NCBI GenBank assembly: GCA_015494295.1
Contig: WGBO01000018.1
Span: 1 to 64,000, forward strand
Source of the DNA: Gammaproteobacteria bacterium
GTDB lineage: Bacteria; Pseudomonadota; Gammaproteobacteria; DSM-19610
Reading direction: 5' to 3'
Length of the DNA: 64,000 nt
Numbering within the stretch: position 1 is the stretch's first letter; each line of letters begins with the position of its first letter. The translations under genes were made by a program, and so were the position numbers. This document shows positions 41,801 through 52,534 of the stretch, in pieces. The notes below the pieces were generated by a model. That model was not told the DNA's origin. It did not search any database and saw nothing but the letters and a program-made list of their open reading frames with translations.

Positions 41801-42250
41801 TCAAGAACCCCGGGTTTTTGCCGCTAGCCGGTAGAGTGCCTCCCGCAACTGCGGATGGTCGACGCTGTCGGCCGTGCGGGCGAGCAGAGTGGCGTTGTCC
41901 AGCGACATGCCCACCGGGCGACGGCTGGGAAGCGGGATTTCCTCGCGCTCCGGGATCACCCGGACATCGAGGCGGCGCACTTCGAGCGAAAGTTGGCATT
42001 GCAGTTGCTTCAGCAACCGGGGAGCGGCGAATCTCAGGCGCGAAGCCCAGGCGGGTGAACGGACGCCCAGCACCAGGGTTTCTTTTTTGAGGTTCATGAC
42101 ACTACAATGCGCGGCCATATCCTGCGGCAGGACGCCCAGAACGGCCCGTTCCAGCCGCTGCAGGCTCCGGGCACGCTCCAGAACGGGCTGTCTGGCCTGG
42201 CGGAGAATTTTCGCGCACGGAGAGGCGTTATTTTGACGCATCGGGATCAA
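41801..42250 (-). CDS. dciA: DciA-like protein (DUF721), putative replicative helicase loader
   Basis: DciA is the ancestral partner that loads the DnaB helicase in bacteria lacking DnaC. The 149-residue product has the KH-like DUF721 domain in its N-terminal half (LERAVLGVLPQDMAAHCSVMNLKKETLVLGVRSPAWASRLRF). Met1 or Met4 may be the start. Its position between lpxC and secA is the usual one for DUF721 genes in gammaproteobacteria. It converges with lpxC across 16 bp and is divergent from the peptidase gene. Confidence 0.85.
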   Translation of the reverse strand: MIPMRQNNASPCAKILRQARQPVLERARSLQRLERAVLGVLPQDMAAHCSVMNLKKETLVLGVRSPAWASRLRFAAPRLLKQLQCQLSLEVRRLDVRVIPEREEIPLPSRRPVGMSLDNATLLARTADSVDHPQLREALYRLAAKTRGS

Positions 42251-42271
42251 CGACTCGGGTAACCACGGTTC

Positions 42272-43198
42272 ATGAAGTTTCTACTCTACACCACAACCCG
42301 CGGCAAGTCCGGCAGCATCCAGCTCAGCCGGCCGACCGTGTGGATTCCGGCCGCGCTGGCCCTGGCGGGCATACTGCTCGTCGCCGGGCAGGTCGGTTAC
42401 GCGCTGGGGACGGCGCGCCAGGCCGACAGCCCCGCCCATGGCGGTGGCGAATGGCAGGCGGTGCTGGAAGAACAGAAGCAGGAACTGGCGCGGGTGCGCG
42501 ACGAGGCGCAGAACCAGTTGAACGCGCTGGCGGTGCGTCTCGGGCAGATGCAGGCGCAGATGCTGCGCGTGGAAGCGCTGGGCGAGCGCGTCAAGCAGGT
42601 GGCGCGGCTGAACAAGTCCGAGTTCGACTTCGACCAGCTTCCGGCGCAGGGCGGTCCTGCCGACCCGGCGGGCGCCGAACCCATCCAGGCCCCGGATTTC
42701 CTCAAGGCGCTGGACGAGATGGCCCTGCAGATCGACGACCGCGCGCGGCAACTGGAATTGCTGGAACAGGTCGTGAGCCAGCGCGAACTCAGCCACGCCG
42801 TGTCGCCGGCCGGCAAGCCCATCACCAAGGGTTGGCTGTCGTCGTACTACGGCATGCGCACCGATCCCTTCCACGGCCGGCGTGAAATGCACAAGGGCAT
42901 CGATTTCGCCGGCCAGATGGACGCCGACGTGGTCGCTACCGCCGCCGGCGTGGTGACCTGGGCCGGCAAGCGTTACGGGTACGGCCAGCTGGTCGAGATC
43001 AACCACGGCAACGGCTACTCCACCCGTTACGGTCATTGCCACAAGATCCTGGTCAAGGTCGGCGACAAGGTCGAACCGGGCCAGAAGATCGCGCTGATGG
43101 GCTCCAGCGGCCGCTCCACCGGGCCCCACGTCCACTACGAAGTCCTCCGCAACGGTCGCCAGATCAACCCCACCAGGTTCGTCCGCGCCAGCCGCTGA
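42272..43198 (+). CDS. Membrane-anchored M23 (LytM-type) metallopeptidase
   Basis: A peptidoglycan hydrolase-like protein of 308 residues. One N-terminal transmembrane helix (about residues 24-46) is followed by a coiled coil (about 61-115, EEQKQELARVRDEAQNQLNAL) and a C-terminal M23 domain. Zinc and catalytic residues are visible in EMHKGIDFAG (His, Asp) and PHVHYEVLRNG (HxH), so the enzyme is probably active. The gene sits beside secA, as in Pseudomonas and relatives. It probably cleaves cross-links in the periplasm during growth or division. Confidence 0.9.
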   Translation: MKFLLYTTTRGKSGSIQLSRPTVWIPAALALAGILLVAGQVGYALGTARQADSPAHGGGEWQAVLEEQKQELARVRDEAQNQLNALAVRLGQMQAQMLRVEALGERVKQVARLNKSEFDFDQLPAQGGPADPAGAEPIQAPDFLKALDEMALQIDDRARQLELLEQVVSQRELSHAVSPAGKPITKGWLSSYYGMRTDPFHGRREMHKGIDFAGQMDADVVATAAGVVTWAGKRYGYGQLVEINHGNGYSTRYGHCHKILVKVGDKVEPGQKIALMGSSGRSTGPHVHYEVLRNGRQINPTRFVRASR

Positions 43199-43313
43199 CC
43201 CCCGAAAAGCGTAAATTCGCCCCCTTTTTACGGATGGGTGTGAAGGATGCGTGAATGGCTTGAGGGGCGCGGGTTTTGGCCGATGAAAGCCTGTCTGTGG
43301 CGGGCTAATGCGG

Positions 43314-43319
43314 TATGAT
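43314..43319 (+). promoter_or_regulatory. Possible -10 element of the secA promoter
   Basis: TATGAT (5/6 to consensus) lies 48 bp before the secA ATG in the 169-bp gap. The best spaced -35 (CTGTCT, 43291-43296, 17 bp) matches only 3 of 6. No SecM-like regulatory gene is present in this gap, unlike E. coli. Confidence 0.3.
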
Positions 43320-43367
43320 GCCCGCTCGGAATTTTCCTTTACATACGACTGGTTCCCCCGACACATC

Positions 43368-46079
<2,712 letters not shown>

Positions 46080-46096
46080 CCCGCGGAGCCTGAATC

Positions 46097-47314
46097 GTGC
46101 CGGTCAGATATTCGGGCTTGCCGGACCTGTCGCCGGTAAAGGGCGTCCGCCTGGCCGCGTGTGCGGCAGGCGTGCGCTACCGGGATCGCAACGACCTGGT
46201 GCTGATGGAGCTTGCGCCGGGCAGCCAGTGCGCCGCCGTCTTTACCCGCAACGCCTTTTGCGCCGCGCCCGTCGTGGTGGCGCGCGAACACCTTGCGCAG
46301 GCCACGCCCCGTTACCTGCTCGTCAACAGCGGCAACGCCAATGCCGGCACCGGCGCGGGTGGCCTGGCGGACGCGCGCGCCTGTTGCTCGGCGCTTGCAG
46401 AACGCGCGCGTTGCGAGGCGGCCCAGGTGTTGCCGTTCTCCACCGGCGTGATTGGCGAGCGCCTGCCGGTGGAGCGCATCGAGGCGGCGCTGGATACGGC
46501 GCTGGCCACGCTTTCCGCCGACGGCTGGTCCGACGCCGCGCACGCCATCATGACCACCGATACCGTGGCCAAGGGCGTTTCCTCGACGCTGGAGATCGGC
46601 GGCCGCACGGTCACCCTCACCGGCATGTCCAAGGGCTCGGGCATGATCCGTCCCGACATGGCGACCATGCTCGCCTACGTGGCCACCGATGCCGATGTCG
46701 AGCCTGGCGCCTTGCGGGATTGCCTGCGCTGGGCCGTCGAGGCATCCTTCAACCGCATTACCGTCGATGGCGATACCTCGACCAACGACGCCTGTGTGCT
46801 GGTGGCGACCGGTGCCTCCGGCGCGCCGCGGCTCGACGCCTCGCACCCCGACTACGCCGCTTTCCGCCAGGCGGTCACGGACGTCTGCACACGGCTGGCG
46901 CAACTGATCGTGCGCGATGGCGAGGGCGCGACCAAGTTCGTCAGCGTGCGCGTCGAGGGGGGGCGCGACAGCGCGGAGTGTTTGCAGGTCGCCTATACCG
47001 TGGCGCATTCGCCGCTGGTCAAGACCGCGCTATTCGCCAGCGATCCCAACTGGGGGCGTATACTCGCCGCCGTGGGACGCGCGGGCCTGGCGAAACTGGA
47101 TATCGAAGGTGTCGGCCTGTGGCTGGGCGACGTGTGTATCGTCCGCGACGGTGGCGTGGCGCCCGAGTACCGCGAAGCCGACGGCCAGCGGGTCATGGAC
47201 CGCGACGAGATTCTGATTCGCGTCTCGCTGGCGCGCGGCGACGCCAGCGAGACGGTCTGGACCACCGACCTTTCACACGACTATGTCAGCATCAATGCCG
47301 ACTACCGTTCCTGA
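46097..47314 (+). CDS. argJ: Glutamate N-acetyltransferase / amino-acid acetyltransferase
   Basis: ArgJ transfers acetyl groups from N-acetylornithine to glutamate in the cyclic arginine pathway. The 405-residue precursor self-cleaves before the nucleophilic threonine of IRPDMATML (Thr190) into alpha and beta chains. [14 protein letters not shown] and the C-terminal [16 protein letters not shown] are conserved. The start is GTG at 46097 with GGAG upstream. Whether it is mono- or bifunctional (also using acetyl-CoA) cannot be read from sequence. Confidence 0.97.
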   Translation: MPVRYSGLPDLSPVKGVRLAACAAGVRYRDRNDLVLMELAPGSQCAAVFTRNAFCAAPVVVAREHLAQATPRYLLVNSGNANAGTGAGGLADARACCSALAERARCEAAQVLPFSTGVIGERLPVERIEAALDTALATLSADGWSDAAHAIMTTDTVAKGVSSTLEIGGRTVTLTGMSKGSGMIRPDMATMLAYVATDADVEPGALRDCLRWAVEASFNRITVDGDTSTNDACVLVATGASGAPRLDASHPDYAAFRQAVTDVCTRLAQLIVRDGEGATKFVSVRVEGGRDSAECLQVAYTVAHSPLVKTALFASDPNWGRILAAVGRAGLAKLDIEGVGLWLGDVCIVRDGGVAPEYREADGQRVMDRDEILIRVSLARGDASETVWTTDLSHDYVSINADYRS

Positions 47315-48266
47315 CCCGAACGCCCCCGGTATCATTCATGTGGCGGCGGCCGCCATTGTCGACGGCGCCGGCCGGGTGTTGCTGGCGCGCCGCCCCGATC
47401 ATCTGCACCAGGGCGGCCTGTGGGAGTTCCCGGGCGGCAAGGTGGAGGCCGGCGAGTCGGTCGAGGATGCCCTGCTGCGCGAACTCCACGAGGAACTGGG
47501 CATACGCGCCGGGGAACGGCGGCCGCTGATCCGTGTTCCGCACCGTTACGACGACCGCAGCGTGTTGCTCGACGTGTGGCGTGTGTCCTCTTTCGAAGGG
47601 ACGCCGCGCGGGCGCGAGGGGCAGGCGCTGGAATGGGTGGAAATCGACGCGCTCGACCGGCGCGCCTTGCCCGCCGCCAACCGCCCGGTGGTGCGCGCCG
47701 TGCAGCTTCCCGGGGAATACCTGATCACCCCGGAACCGGATGACAGCCGGGCGGCGTTTCTTGCGCATCTGCAACGGCGTCTGGACGACGGCATCCGGCT
47801 GGTGCAGTTGCGCGCCAGGTCACTGGACGAACAGGCCTATGCCGAACTGGCCGAAGCCGTGGTGGCCCTGTGTCATCGTGCCGGGGCGAGGGTAATGCTC
47901 AACACCGACGCGGAGACGGCGCACCGGCTCGGCGCCGACGGCGTGCAGCTCAGCAGCCAGCGGCTGCGAACGTTTTCGGCGCAGGCCCGGCCCGCCGGCC
48001 TGTGGCTGGGGGCTTCCTGCCACGATGCCGATGAACTGGCGCGCGCGCACGCCGTCGGCGCCGACTTTGCGCTGCTGTCGCCGGTAAAGCCGACGGCCAC
48101 GCACCCGGACGCGCCGGCCCTGGGCTGGCAGGCTTTCCGGGAGCAGGTCGAGCGCTGCGCCATGCCCGTCTATGCGCTGGGGGGCATGACCGCCGCCGAC
48201 CGCGAGCAGGCCATTGCGCACGGTGGTCAGGGGGTGGCGGCCATCCGCGCCCTGTGGGAGGGCTGA
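47283..48266 (+). CDS. Nudix hydrolase fused to a ThiE/TenI-like domain
   Basis: A 327-residue fusion common in gammaproteobacteria. The N-terminal MutT-like domain (about 17-145) has a complete Nudix box, [24 protein letters not shown], and presumably hydrolyses oxidised nucleotides such as 8-oxo-dGTP. The C-terminal half (about 145-327) has a TIM-barrel resembling thiamine-phosphate synthase. Catalytic features look altered: QLRAR in place of QLREK, VQLSSQ in place of VHLGQ, and [10 protein letters not shown] in place of the usual PTxTK. The domain therefore may not make thiamine phosphate. The start overlaps argJ by 32 bases; an ATG at 47295 is an alternative. Confidence 0.88.
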   Translation: MSASMPTTVPDPNAPGIIHVAAAAIVDGAGRVLLARRPDHLHQGGLWEFPGGKVEAGESVEDALLRELHEELGIRAGERRPLIRVPHRYDDRSVLLDVWRVSSFEGTPRGREGQALEWVEIDALDRRALPAANRPVVRAVQLPGEYLITPEPDDSRAAFLAHLQRRLDDGIRLVQLRARSLDEQAYAELAEAVVALCHRAGARVMLNTDAETAHRLGADGVQLSSQRLRTFSAQARPAGLWLGASCHDADELARAHAVGADFALLSPVKPTATHPDAPALGWQAFREQVERCAMPVYALGGMTAADREQAIAHGGQGVAAIRALWEG

Positions 48267-48694
48267 TGCGCCGCCGCGCCGTGGCGGTACTGGTGCTTTC
48301 GCTGCTGTCGGTATCCTGCGGCGAGGACCCCGCGCCGCCCGCGCAACGGCTGGCGCTGGACAGCGCCTGCGATGTCGGCGCCGGCTGCGTGGTTCGCATC
48401 GGCGGCCACCGGCTGACGGTGCGCATGGCTCCACGCCGCGCCGCGTTGCAGCCGTTCGAACTCAGCCTGTCCACCGACCTGCCTCTCGACACCGTTGTCC
48501 TCGACCTGAAAATGAAAGGCATGGACATGGGGCGGAACCGTTATCGCTTGCAGCGGACCGGGGACGGTGTGTGGCGCGCCCGCCCGGTGTTGCCCGTGTG
48601 TACGTCGGGCCGCAGCGACTGGCTGGCGGAGTTCGAACTGGAGGCGGGCGCCTTGCGTTACCGCCTGGACGTGCCCTTCACGGTCGGCGACTAG
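48266..48694 (+). CDS. Small exported protein, possibly YtkA/FixH-like
   Basis: A 142-residue protein with an N-terminal hydrophobic signal (VAVLVLSLLSVSC). It ends in a cysteine that could be lipidated, though the lipobox (SVSC) is imperfect. The mature domain looks beta-rich and contains MKGMDMGRNRYRLQ, reminiscent of the Met-rich turn of YtkA/FixH-type domains. It contains three further cysteines. The ATG shares a base with the preceding stop (TGATG), which indicates co-translation. Function not established; a metal-related periplasmic role is only a guess. Confidence 0.65.
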   Translation: MRRRAVAVLVLSLLSVSCGEDPAPPAQRLALDSACDVGAGCVVRIGGHRLTVRMAPRRAALQPFELSLSTDLPLDTVVLDLKMKGMDMGRNRYRLQRTGDGVWRARPVLPVCTSGRSDWLAEFELEAGALRYRLDVPFTVGD

Positions 48695-48699
48695 GGCAG

Positions 48700-48888
48700 C
48701 TATTCAAAATCTTCCGGCGGCCGGTCGTCCGGAATCCGACGCCGTTCCTCGAACCATTCTCCGAGATCGATGAGGCGGCAGCGTTCACTGCAGAACGGAC
48801 GCCAGCGGTTGCTCTTGTCCCACACCGCCTGCTTTCCGCAGGTCGGGCAGCGCACCGTCTTCGGTGTATCGGAGCCATTCCTGTCCAT
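48700..48888 (-). CDS. yacG: DNA gyrase inhibitor YacG
   Basis: YacG is a small zinc protein that binds GyrB and inhibits DNA gyrase in E. coli. The 62-residue product (E. coli 65) has the four zinc cysteines CPTCGK and [13 protein letters not shown]. The C-terminal tail is acidic with prolines. It lies downstream of zapD, its usual neighbour, in the pilBCD-coaE-zapD-yacG row. Confidence 0.95.
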   Translation of the reverse strand: MDRNGSDTPKTVRCPTCGKQAVWDKSNRWRPFCSERCRLIDLGEWFEERRRIPDDRPPEDFE

Positions 48889-48894
48889 GGCGGC

Positions 48895-49665
48895 CTAGAT
48901 GATGCAGCAGCCCAGCTCGAAGGGAATGTCTTCGCCGGTCTGGTGCAGGTGGCCGTCGGCCCTGGAGGAGGACAGGAAGCGCACGGTGAAGCGGTGCCGG
49001 CCGCCACTGATCTCGGCGAAACAGGGTGTGCTGCGGTCGACCGAGACGCGTACCAGCTGGCAGGGCAGGTTGGGGTCGAGGGTCTTCTGGAAGAACCCGT
49101 TTTCCGCAATCTGGGGCCGCGCCGAGGCGCTTTCGCGGATCAGCTTGAGGATCAGCTGGATGGCGTGCGCGATCGACTCGAAGTGACCCAGCCATCCGGC
49201 CAGGTCGCGGGTGCGTTGCGCGGCCGGCTGTTCCAGCCAGTAATGGTAGCCCGGCAGGTCGAAGTCGCAGGCGCCGCCGGCAATGGCCGAGCGCTGCTGG
49301 ATGGCCGACAGGAATTCGTTGCCGCGCAGTTCGGCGGCGATGGGGCCGCCGTTGCGGTGCAGCTTGTCGGTGAGGGCTTCCAGTTCGCGCAGGGTTTCGT
49401 CGAGGCGCTTGCGGTCGACGTCGGGGTTCTGCTCCAGCCTCGCCAGCGTCCCGGCATGACGCTCCAGCTCCTTCAACACCTCGGTCTTGAGATCGGTGCG
49501 GCCGAAGATCGCCATGATGTCCAGCAGTGAACTGAGGGTGCTGCGGCTGTCCCAGTGACTTTTGCCGCGCAGGTGGTGGGCAGCCTGGGCGAACAGGAAC
49601 TCCAGCCGCAGGAAGGTTCTGATGCGCTCGTTAAGCGGTTGTTCGTAGATGATCTTCTGGTTCAC
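48895..49665 (-). CDS. zapD: Cell division protein ZapD
   Basis: ZapD bundles FtsZ filaments through the FtsZ C-terminal peptide. The 256-residue product (E. coli 247) begins NQKIIYEQPLNERIRTFLRLE, which aligns with the family N-terminus, so the GTG at 49665 is taken as start. A helical N-domain is followed by a C-terminal beta-domain ending PFELGCCII. The upstream gap of 102 bp holds a GC-rich hairpin after coaE; no clear promoter was found. Confidence 0.95.
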   Translation of the reverse strand: MNQKIIYEQPLNERIRTFLRLEFLFAQAAHHLRGKSHWDSRSTLSSLLDIMAIFGRTDLKTEVLKELERHAGTLARLEQNPDVDRKRLDETLRELEALTDKLHRNGGPIAAELRGNEFLSAIQQRSAIAGGACDFDLPGYHYWLEQPAAQRTRDLAGWLGHFESIAHAIQLILKLIRESASARPQIAENGFFQKTLDPNLPCQLVRVSVDRSTPCFAEISGGRHRFTVRFLSSSRADGHLHQTGEDIPFELGCCII

Positions 49666-49745
49666 CGGCGGCGCAGTTCAGGGTGGCTAGGGCTGCGCTA
49701 TTGTCCACCAGTCGGTGGTGTGGCGCAAATGTAGCCGGCTGGCGA

Positions 49746-49764
49746 CGCCCCGGACTGCGGGGCG
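49746..49764 (-). promoter_or_regulatory. GC-rich hairpin downstream of coaE
   Basis: CGCCCCG and CGGGGCG form a perfect 7-bp stem around a 5-nt loop, 3 bp after the coaE stop. No T-run follows on the minus strand. It could be a transcript-stabilising or partial termination structure in the coaE-zapD gap. Confidence 0.4.
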
Positions 49765-49767
49765 GGT

Positions 49768-50385
49768 TCAGGCGCGCGGGGAAGCGGCGGCCAGTTCCCG
49801 GTAGCGCCGGTCCAGCGCCGATACCGCCTCGCGAAGCCGCTCCAGTCCGCCGTTGTTGACGATCACGTCGTCGGCAATGGCCAGCCGTTGCTCGCGGCCG
49901 GCCTGGCTGTCGAGAATGGCCCGGGCCTGAGCCGGAGTCAGGTCGTCGCGCGCCTGCACCCGTTGGAGTTGCAGGTCTTCGGGAGCGTCGACCACCAGGA
50001 CGCGGTCCAGCGGATAGTCGTTGCCGGTTTCCGCCAGTAGCGGGATCACCAGAACACAGTAGGGAGCGTTCGCGCCGGCAGCCAGTTCCAGCGCCCGGCG
50101 GCGGATGCGGGGGTGCAGTATGGCTTCCAGGCGGCGGCGCTGCGCGGGATCGGAAAACACCCGTTCGCGCAGGGCGGCGCGGTCCAGTTGTCCGCGCGCG
50201 TCCAGCACCCCCTGGCCGAAGGCCGAAACGATTTCCTCCAGGGCGGGCTGGCCGGGTTGCACCAGTTCGCGGGCGATCACGTCGGTGTCGATGATGGGCG
50301 CGGCGTGTTCGGCGAACAGCCGGGAGACCTCGCTTTTGCCGCTGCCGATTCCGCCGGTCAGGCCGATACGCAGGGTGCCCGCCAT
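49768..50385 (-). CDS. coaE: Dephospho-CoA kinase
   Basis: CoaE catalyses the last step of coenzyme A synthesis. The ATG at 50385 gives 205 residues (E. coli 206), beginning with the P-loop GLTGGIGSGKS (8-18). DTDVIARELVQPG and the lid-region arginines are visible. The start is 1 base after the pilD stop, and no separate ribosome-binding site is seen, so it is probably coupled to pilD. pilD-coaE adjacency is common in gammaproteobacteria. Confidence 0.98.
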   Translation of the reverse strand: MAGTLRIGLTGGIGSGKSEVSRLFAEHAAPIIDTDVIARELVQPGQPALEEIVSAFGQGVLDARGQLDRAALRERVFSDPAQRRRLEAILHPRIRRRALELAAGANAPYCVLVIPLLAETGNDYPLDRVLVVDAPEDLQLQRVQARDDLTPAQARAILDSQAGREQRLAIADDVIVNNGGLERLREAVSALDRRYRELAAASPRA

Positions 50386-50386
50386 G

Positions 50387-51262
50387 TCAGGCGATGCCGG
50401 CCCAGCGCAGGTAGGCCTGCGAAATGCGGTCGCCCCACAGCAGGGCAATCCAGCCGGCGATGGCGAGATAGGGGCCGAAGGGAATCGGCTGCGCCCGATC
50501 ACGACCCTGGATGACGATCATGGCGACGCCCAGTACGGCGCCGACCGCCGACGACAGCAGCACGATCATGGGCAGGGCTTCCCAGCCCATCCAGGCGCCC
50601 AGCGCCGCCAGCAGCTTGAAGTCGCCATAGCCCATACCTTCCTTGCCGGTCAGCAGCCTGAACAGATGATAGACCAGCCACAGCGAGAGATAGCCGGCCA
50701 TGGCGCCGACCAGCGCCTGGCGCATGTCGGCAAACACCGGGAACAGGCTCAGCAGCAGCCCCAGCCACAGCAGGGGCAGGGTGATGGCATCCGGCAGCAA
50801 CTGGCGGTCGACGTCGATCATGCTGAGCGCGATCAGCGCCCAGGTCAGCAGCAGCGCGGCGCCGGTCTGCACGCTGAAACCGAAGTGCCAGGCAACGGTC
50901 AGGGACAGAACGCCGCTCAGCAGTTCGATCAGCGGGTAGCGGATGGAAATCGGCGCCTTGCAGGACGAGCAGCGGCCGCGCAGCAGCAGGTAGCTGAGGA
51001 CCGGGATGTTCTCCCAGGCGCGAATACGGTGCCCGCAGCCCGGGCAGCGCGACGCGGGGCGCGCCAGGCTGATTGCCTCACCGTCATCGGCGGGCGGCGT
51101 CTTGCCGAGGTATTCGTGTGCCTGCGCGGTCCATTCGCGGTCCATCATTTTCGGCAGGCGGTGGATGACCACGTTCAGGAAACTGCCGACCAGCAGGCCG
51201 AGCAGGAATACCGTGGTCAGGAAGAACGGCGTGCTTTGCTGGAGTAGGGTAATGAGATCCAT
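50387..51262 (-). CDS. pilD: Prepilin peptidase and N-methyltransferase PilD
   Basis: PilD cleaves the leader of type IV prepilins at the Gly/Phe bond and methylates the new N-terminus. The 291-residue inner-membrane protein (P. aeruginosa 290) has the cytoplasmic zinc cysteines Cys73, Cys76, Cys98 and Cys101. Its catalytic aspartates lie in the SMIDVDRQLLPD and GMGYGDFKLLAALGAW motifs. About seven or eight hydrophobic segments are present. A perfect hairpin lies just upstream of its start codon and may limit its translation relative to pilC. Confidence 0.98.
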   Translation of the reverse strand: MDLITLLQQSTPFFLTTVFLLGLLVGSFLNVVIHRLPKMMDREWTAQAHEYLGKTPPADDGEAISLARPASRCPGCGHRIRAWENIPVLSYLLLRGRCSSCKAPISIRYPLIELLSGVLSLTVAWHFGFSVQTGAALLLTWALIALSMIDVDRQLLPDAITLPLLWLGLLLSLFPVFADMRQALVGAMAGYLSLWLVYHLFRLLTGKEGMGYGDFKLLAALGAWMGWEALPMIVLLSSAVGAVLGVAMIVIQGRDRAQPIPFGPYLAIAGWIALLWGDRISQAYLRWAGIA

Positions 51263-51276
51263 GAAGGCAGAGTGTA

Positions 51277-51300
51277 CCCCACGGCAGTCCTGCCGTGGGG
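51277..51300 (-). promoter_or_regulatory. Hairpin in the pilC-pilD gap
   Basis: CCCCACGGCA and TGCCGTGGGG form a perfect 10-bp stem with a 4-nt loop, 10 bases after the pilC stop and 14 bases before the pilD ATG. No T-run follows on the minus strand. Likely roles are mRNA protection of the pilBC segment or reduced pilD expression. Confidence 0.6.
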
Positions 51301-51310
51301 CGGTTCCTTG

Positions 51311-52531
51311 TCAGATGGCGGAACCCATCTTGAAGATGGGCAGATACATGGCGACGATCAGTCCGCCGACCAGCACGCCGAGCACGGCCATGATGATCGG
51401 TTCCAGCAGGCTGCTGAGGCCGTCGACGGCATCGTCGACTTCCTGTTCGAAAAAGTCCGCGACCTTGCCCAGCATGGCGTCCAGCGAACCGGACTCCTCG
51501 CCGATGGCGACCATCTGCACGACCATGTTGGGGAACAGGTTGGTCTGGTGCATGGCGAGCTGGAGTTGCTGGCCGGTCGCGACATTGTCGCGCATCTGCA
51601 GGATGCCGATCTTGTAGACCTCGTTGCCGGCCGCGCCGGCCACCGATTCCATGGCTTCCACCAGCGGCACGCCGGCGGCGAACATGGTGGAGAGGGTGCG
51701 CGCATAGCGCGCGATGATGGCCTTGGTGATGATCTCGCCAATGATGGGGGCCTTGAGCGCCATGCGGTCGAGGGCGTGGCAGAAGCGCGGTGAGCGTATT
51801 TTTGCCTGTTTGAAGGCATAAGCCGCCGCTGCAATGCCGAGGACGGCAATCCACCAGTTTGCCTGCATCCACTCCGAGAGCCTGACCACCATTTGCGTGA
51901 ACGCCGGAAGGTCCGCGCCGAAGCCCTGGAACAGGGATTCGAACTGGGGAACGACAAAAATCAGCAGAATGGCGGTGACGATGAACGCGACCACGACGAC
52001 GGCTGCCGGGTAGAACAGCGCCTTCTTGATCTTCGCCTTCATGGCCTCGGTTTTTTCCTTGTAGGTGGCGATCTTGTCGAGCAGGCCCTCGAGGATGCCC
52101 GCCTGTTCGCCTGCCGCCACCAGGTTGCACACCAGCTCATCGAAGTGAGCCGGATGCTTGCGCAGCGCGTCGGCGAGCGTGCTGCCGGACTCGACGTCGG
52201 CCTTGATGGTCAGGATCAGTTCCTGCATGGCCGGGTTCTCGTGCCCGCGACCGATTATCTCGAACGACTGGACCAGCGGCACGCCGGCGGACATCATGGT
52301 GGCGAGCTGCCGGGTAAAGACGGCGATATCCTTGGGAACGATCTTTGCGTTCTTGCTGGACGAGAACAGGGTCGACTTTTTGCGCACCTTGATGGGGTTG
52401 ATTCCCTGTTTTCTCAGCTCGGCCTTGACCAGCGAGGGGTTGGTCGACTGTGTCTCGCCCTTGACCTTGTTCCCGCGCCTGTCGGTGCCTTCCCATGTGA
52501 ACACGCTGGGTTTGATCGCTGCTGTTGCCAT
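51311..52531 (-). CDS. pilC: Type IV pilus inner-membrane platform protein PilC
   Basis: PilC is the inner-membrane platform on which the PilB and PilT ATPases act during pilus extension and retraction. The 406-residue product has two T2SS-F domains. Each carries the FTRQLATMMSAGVPL/YARTLSTMFAAGVPL type motif and is followed by hydrophobic segments (three in total). The C-terminus ends PIFKMGSAI, as is typical. An AAGGA site overlaps the end of pilB, 3 bp upstream. Confidence 0.97.
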   Translation of the reverse strand: MATAAIKPSVFTWEGTDRRGNKVKGETQSTNPSLVKAELRKQGINPIKVRKKSTLFSSSKNAKIVPKDIAVFTRQLATMMSAGVPLVQSFEIIGRGHENPAMQELILTIKADVESGSTLADALRKHPAHFDELVCNLVAAGEQAGILEGLLDKIATYKEKTEAMKAKIKKALFYPAAVVVVAFIVTAILLIFVVPQFESLFQGFGADLPAFTQMVVRLSEWMQANWWIAVLGIAAAAYAFKQAKIRSPRFCHALDRMALKAPIIGEIITKAIIARYARTLSTMFAAGVPLVEAMESVAGAAGNEVYKIGILQMRDNVATGQQLQLAMHQTNLFPNMVVQMVAIGEESGSLDAMLGKVADFFEQEVDDAVDGLSSLLEPIIMAVLGVLVGGLIVAMYLPIFKMGSAI

Positions 52532-52534
52532 GAT

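Noticed and set aside
43199..43367. secM-like arrest peptide gene before secA
   Set aside because: No open frame with a signal peptide and a SecM-type arrest sequence is present in the gap.
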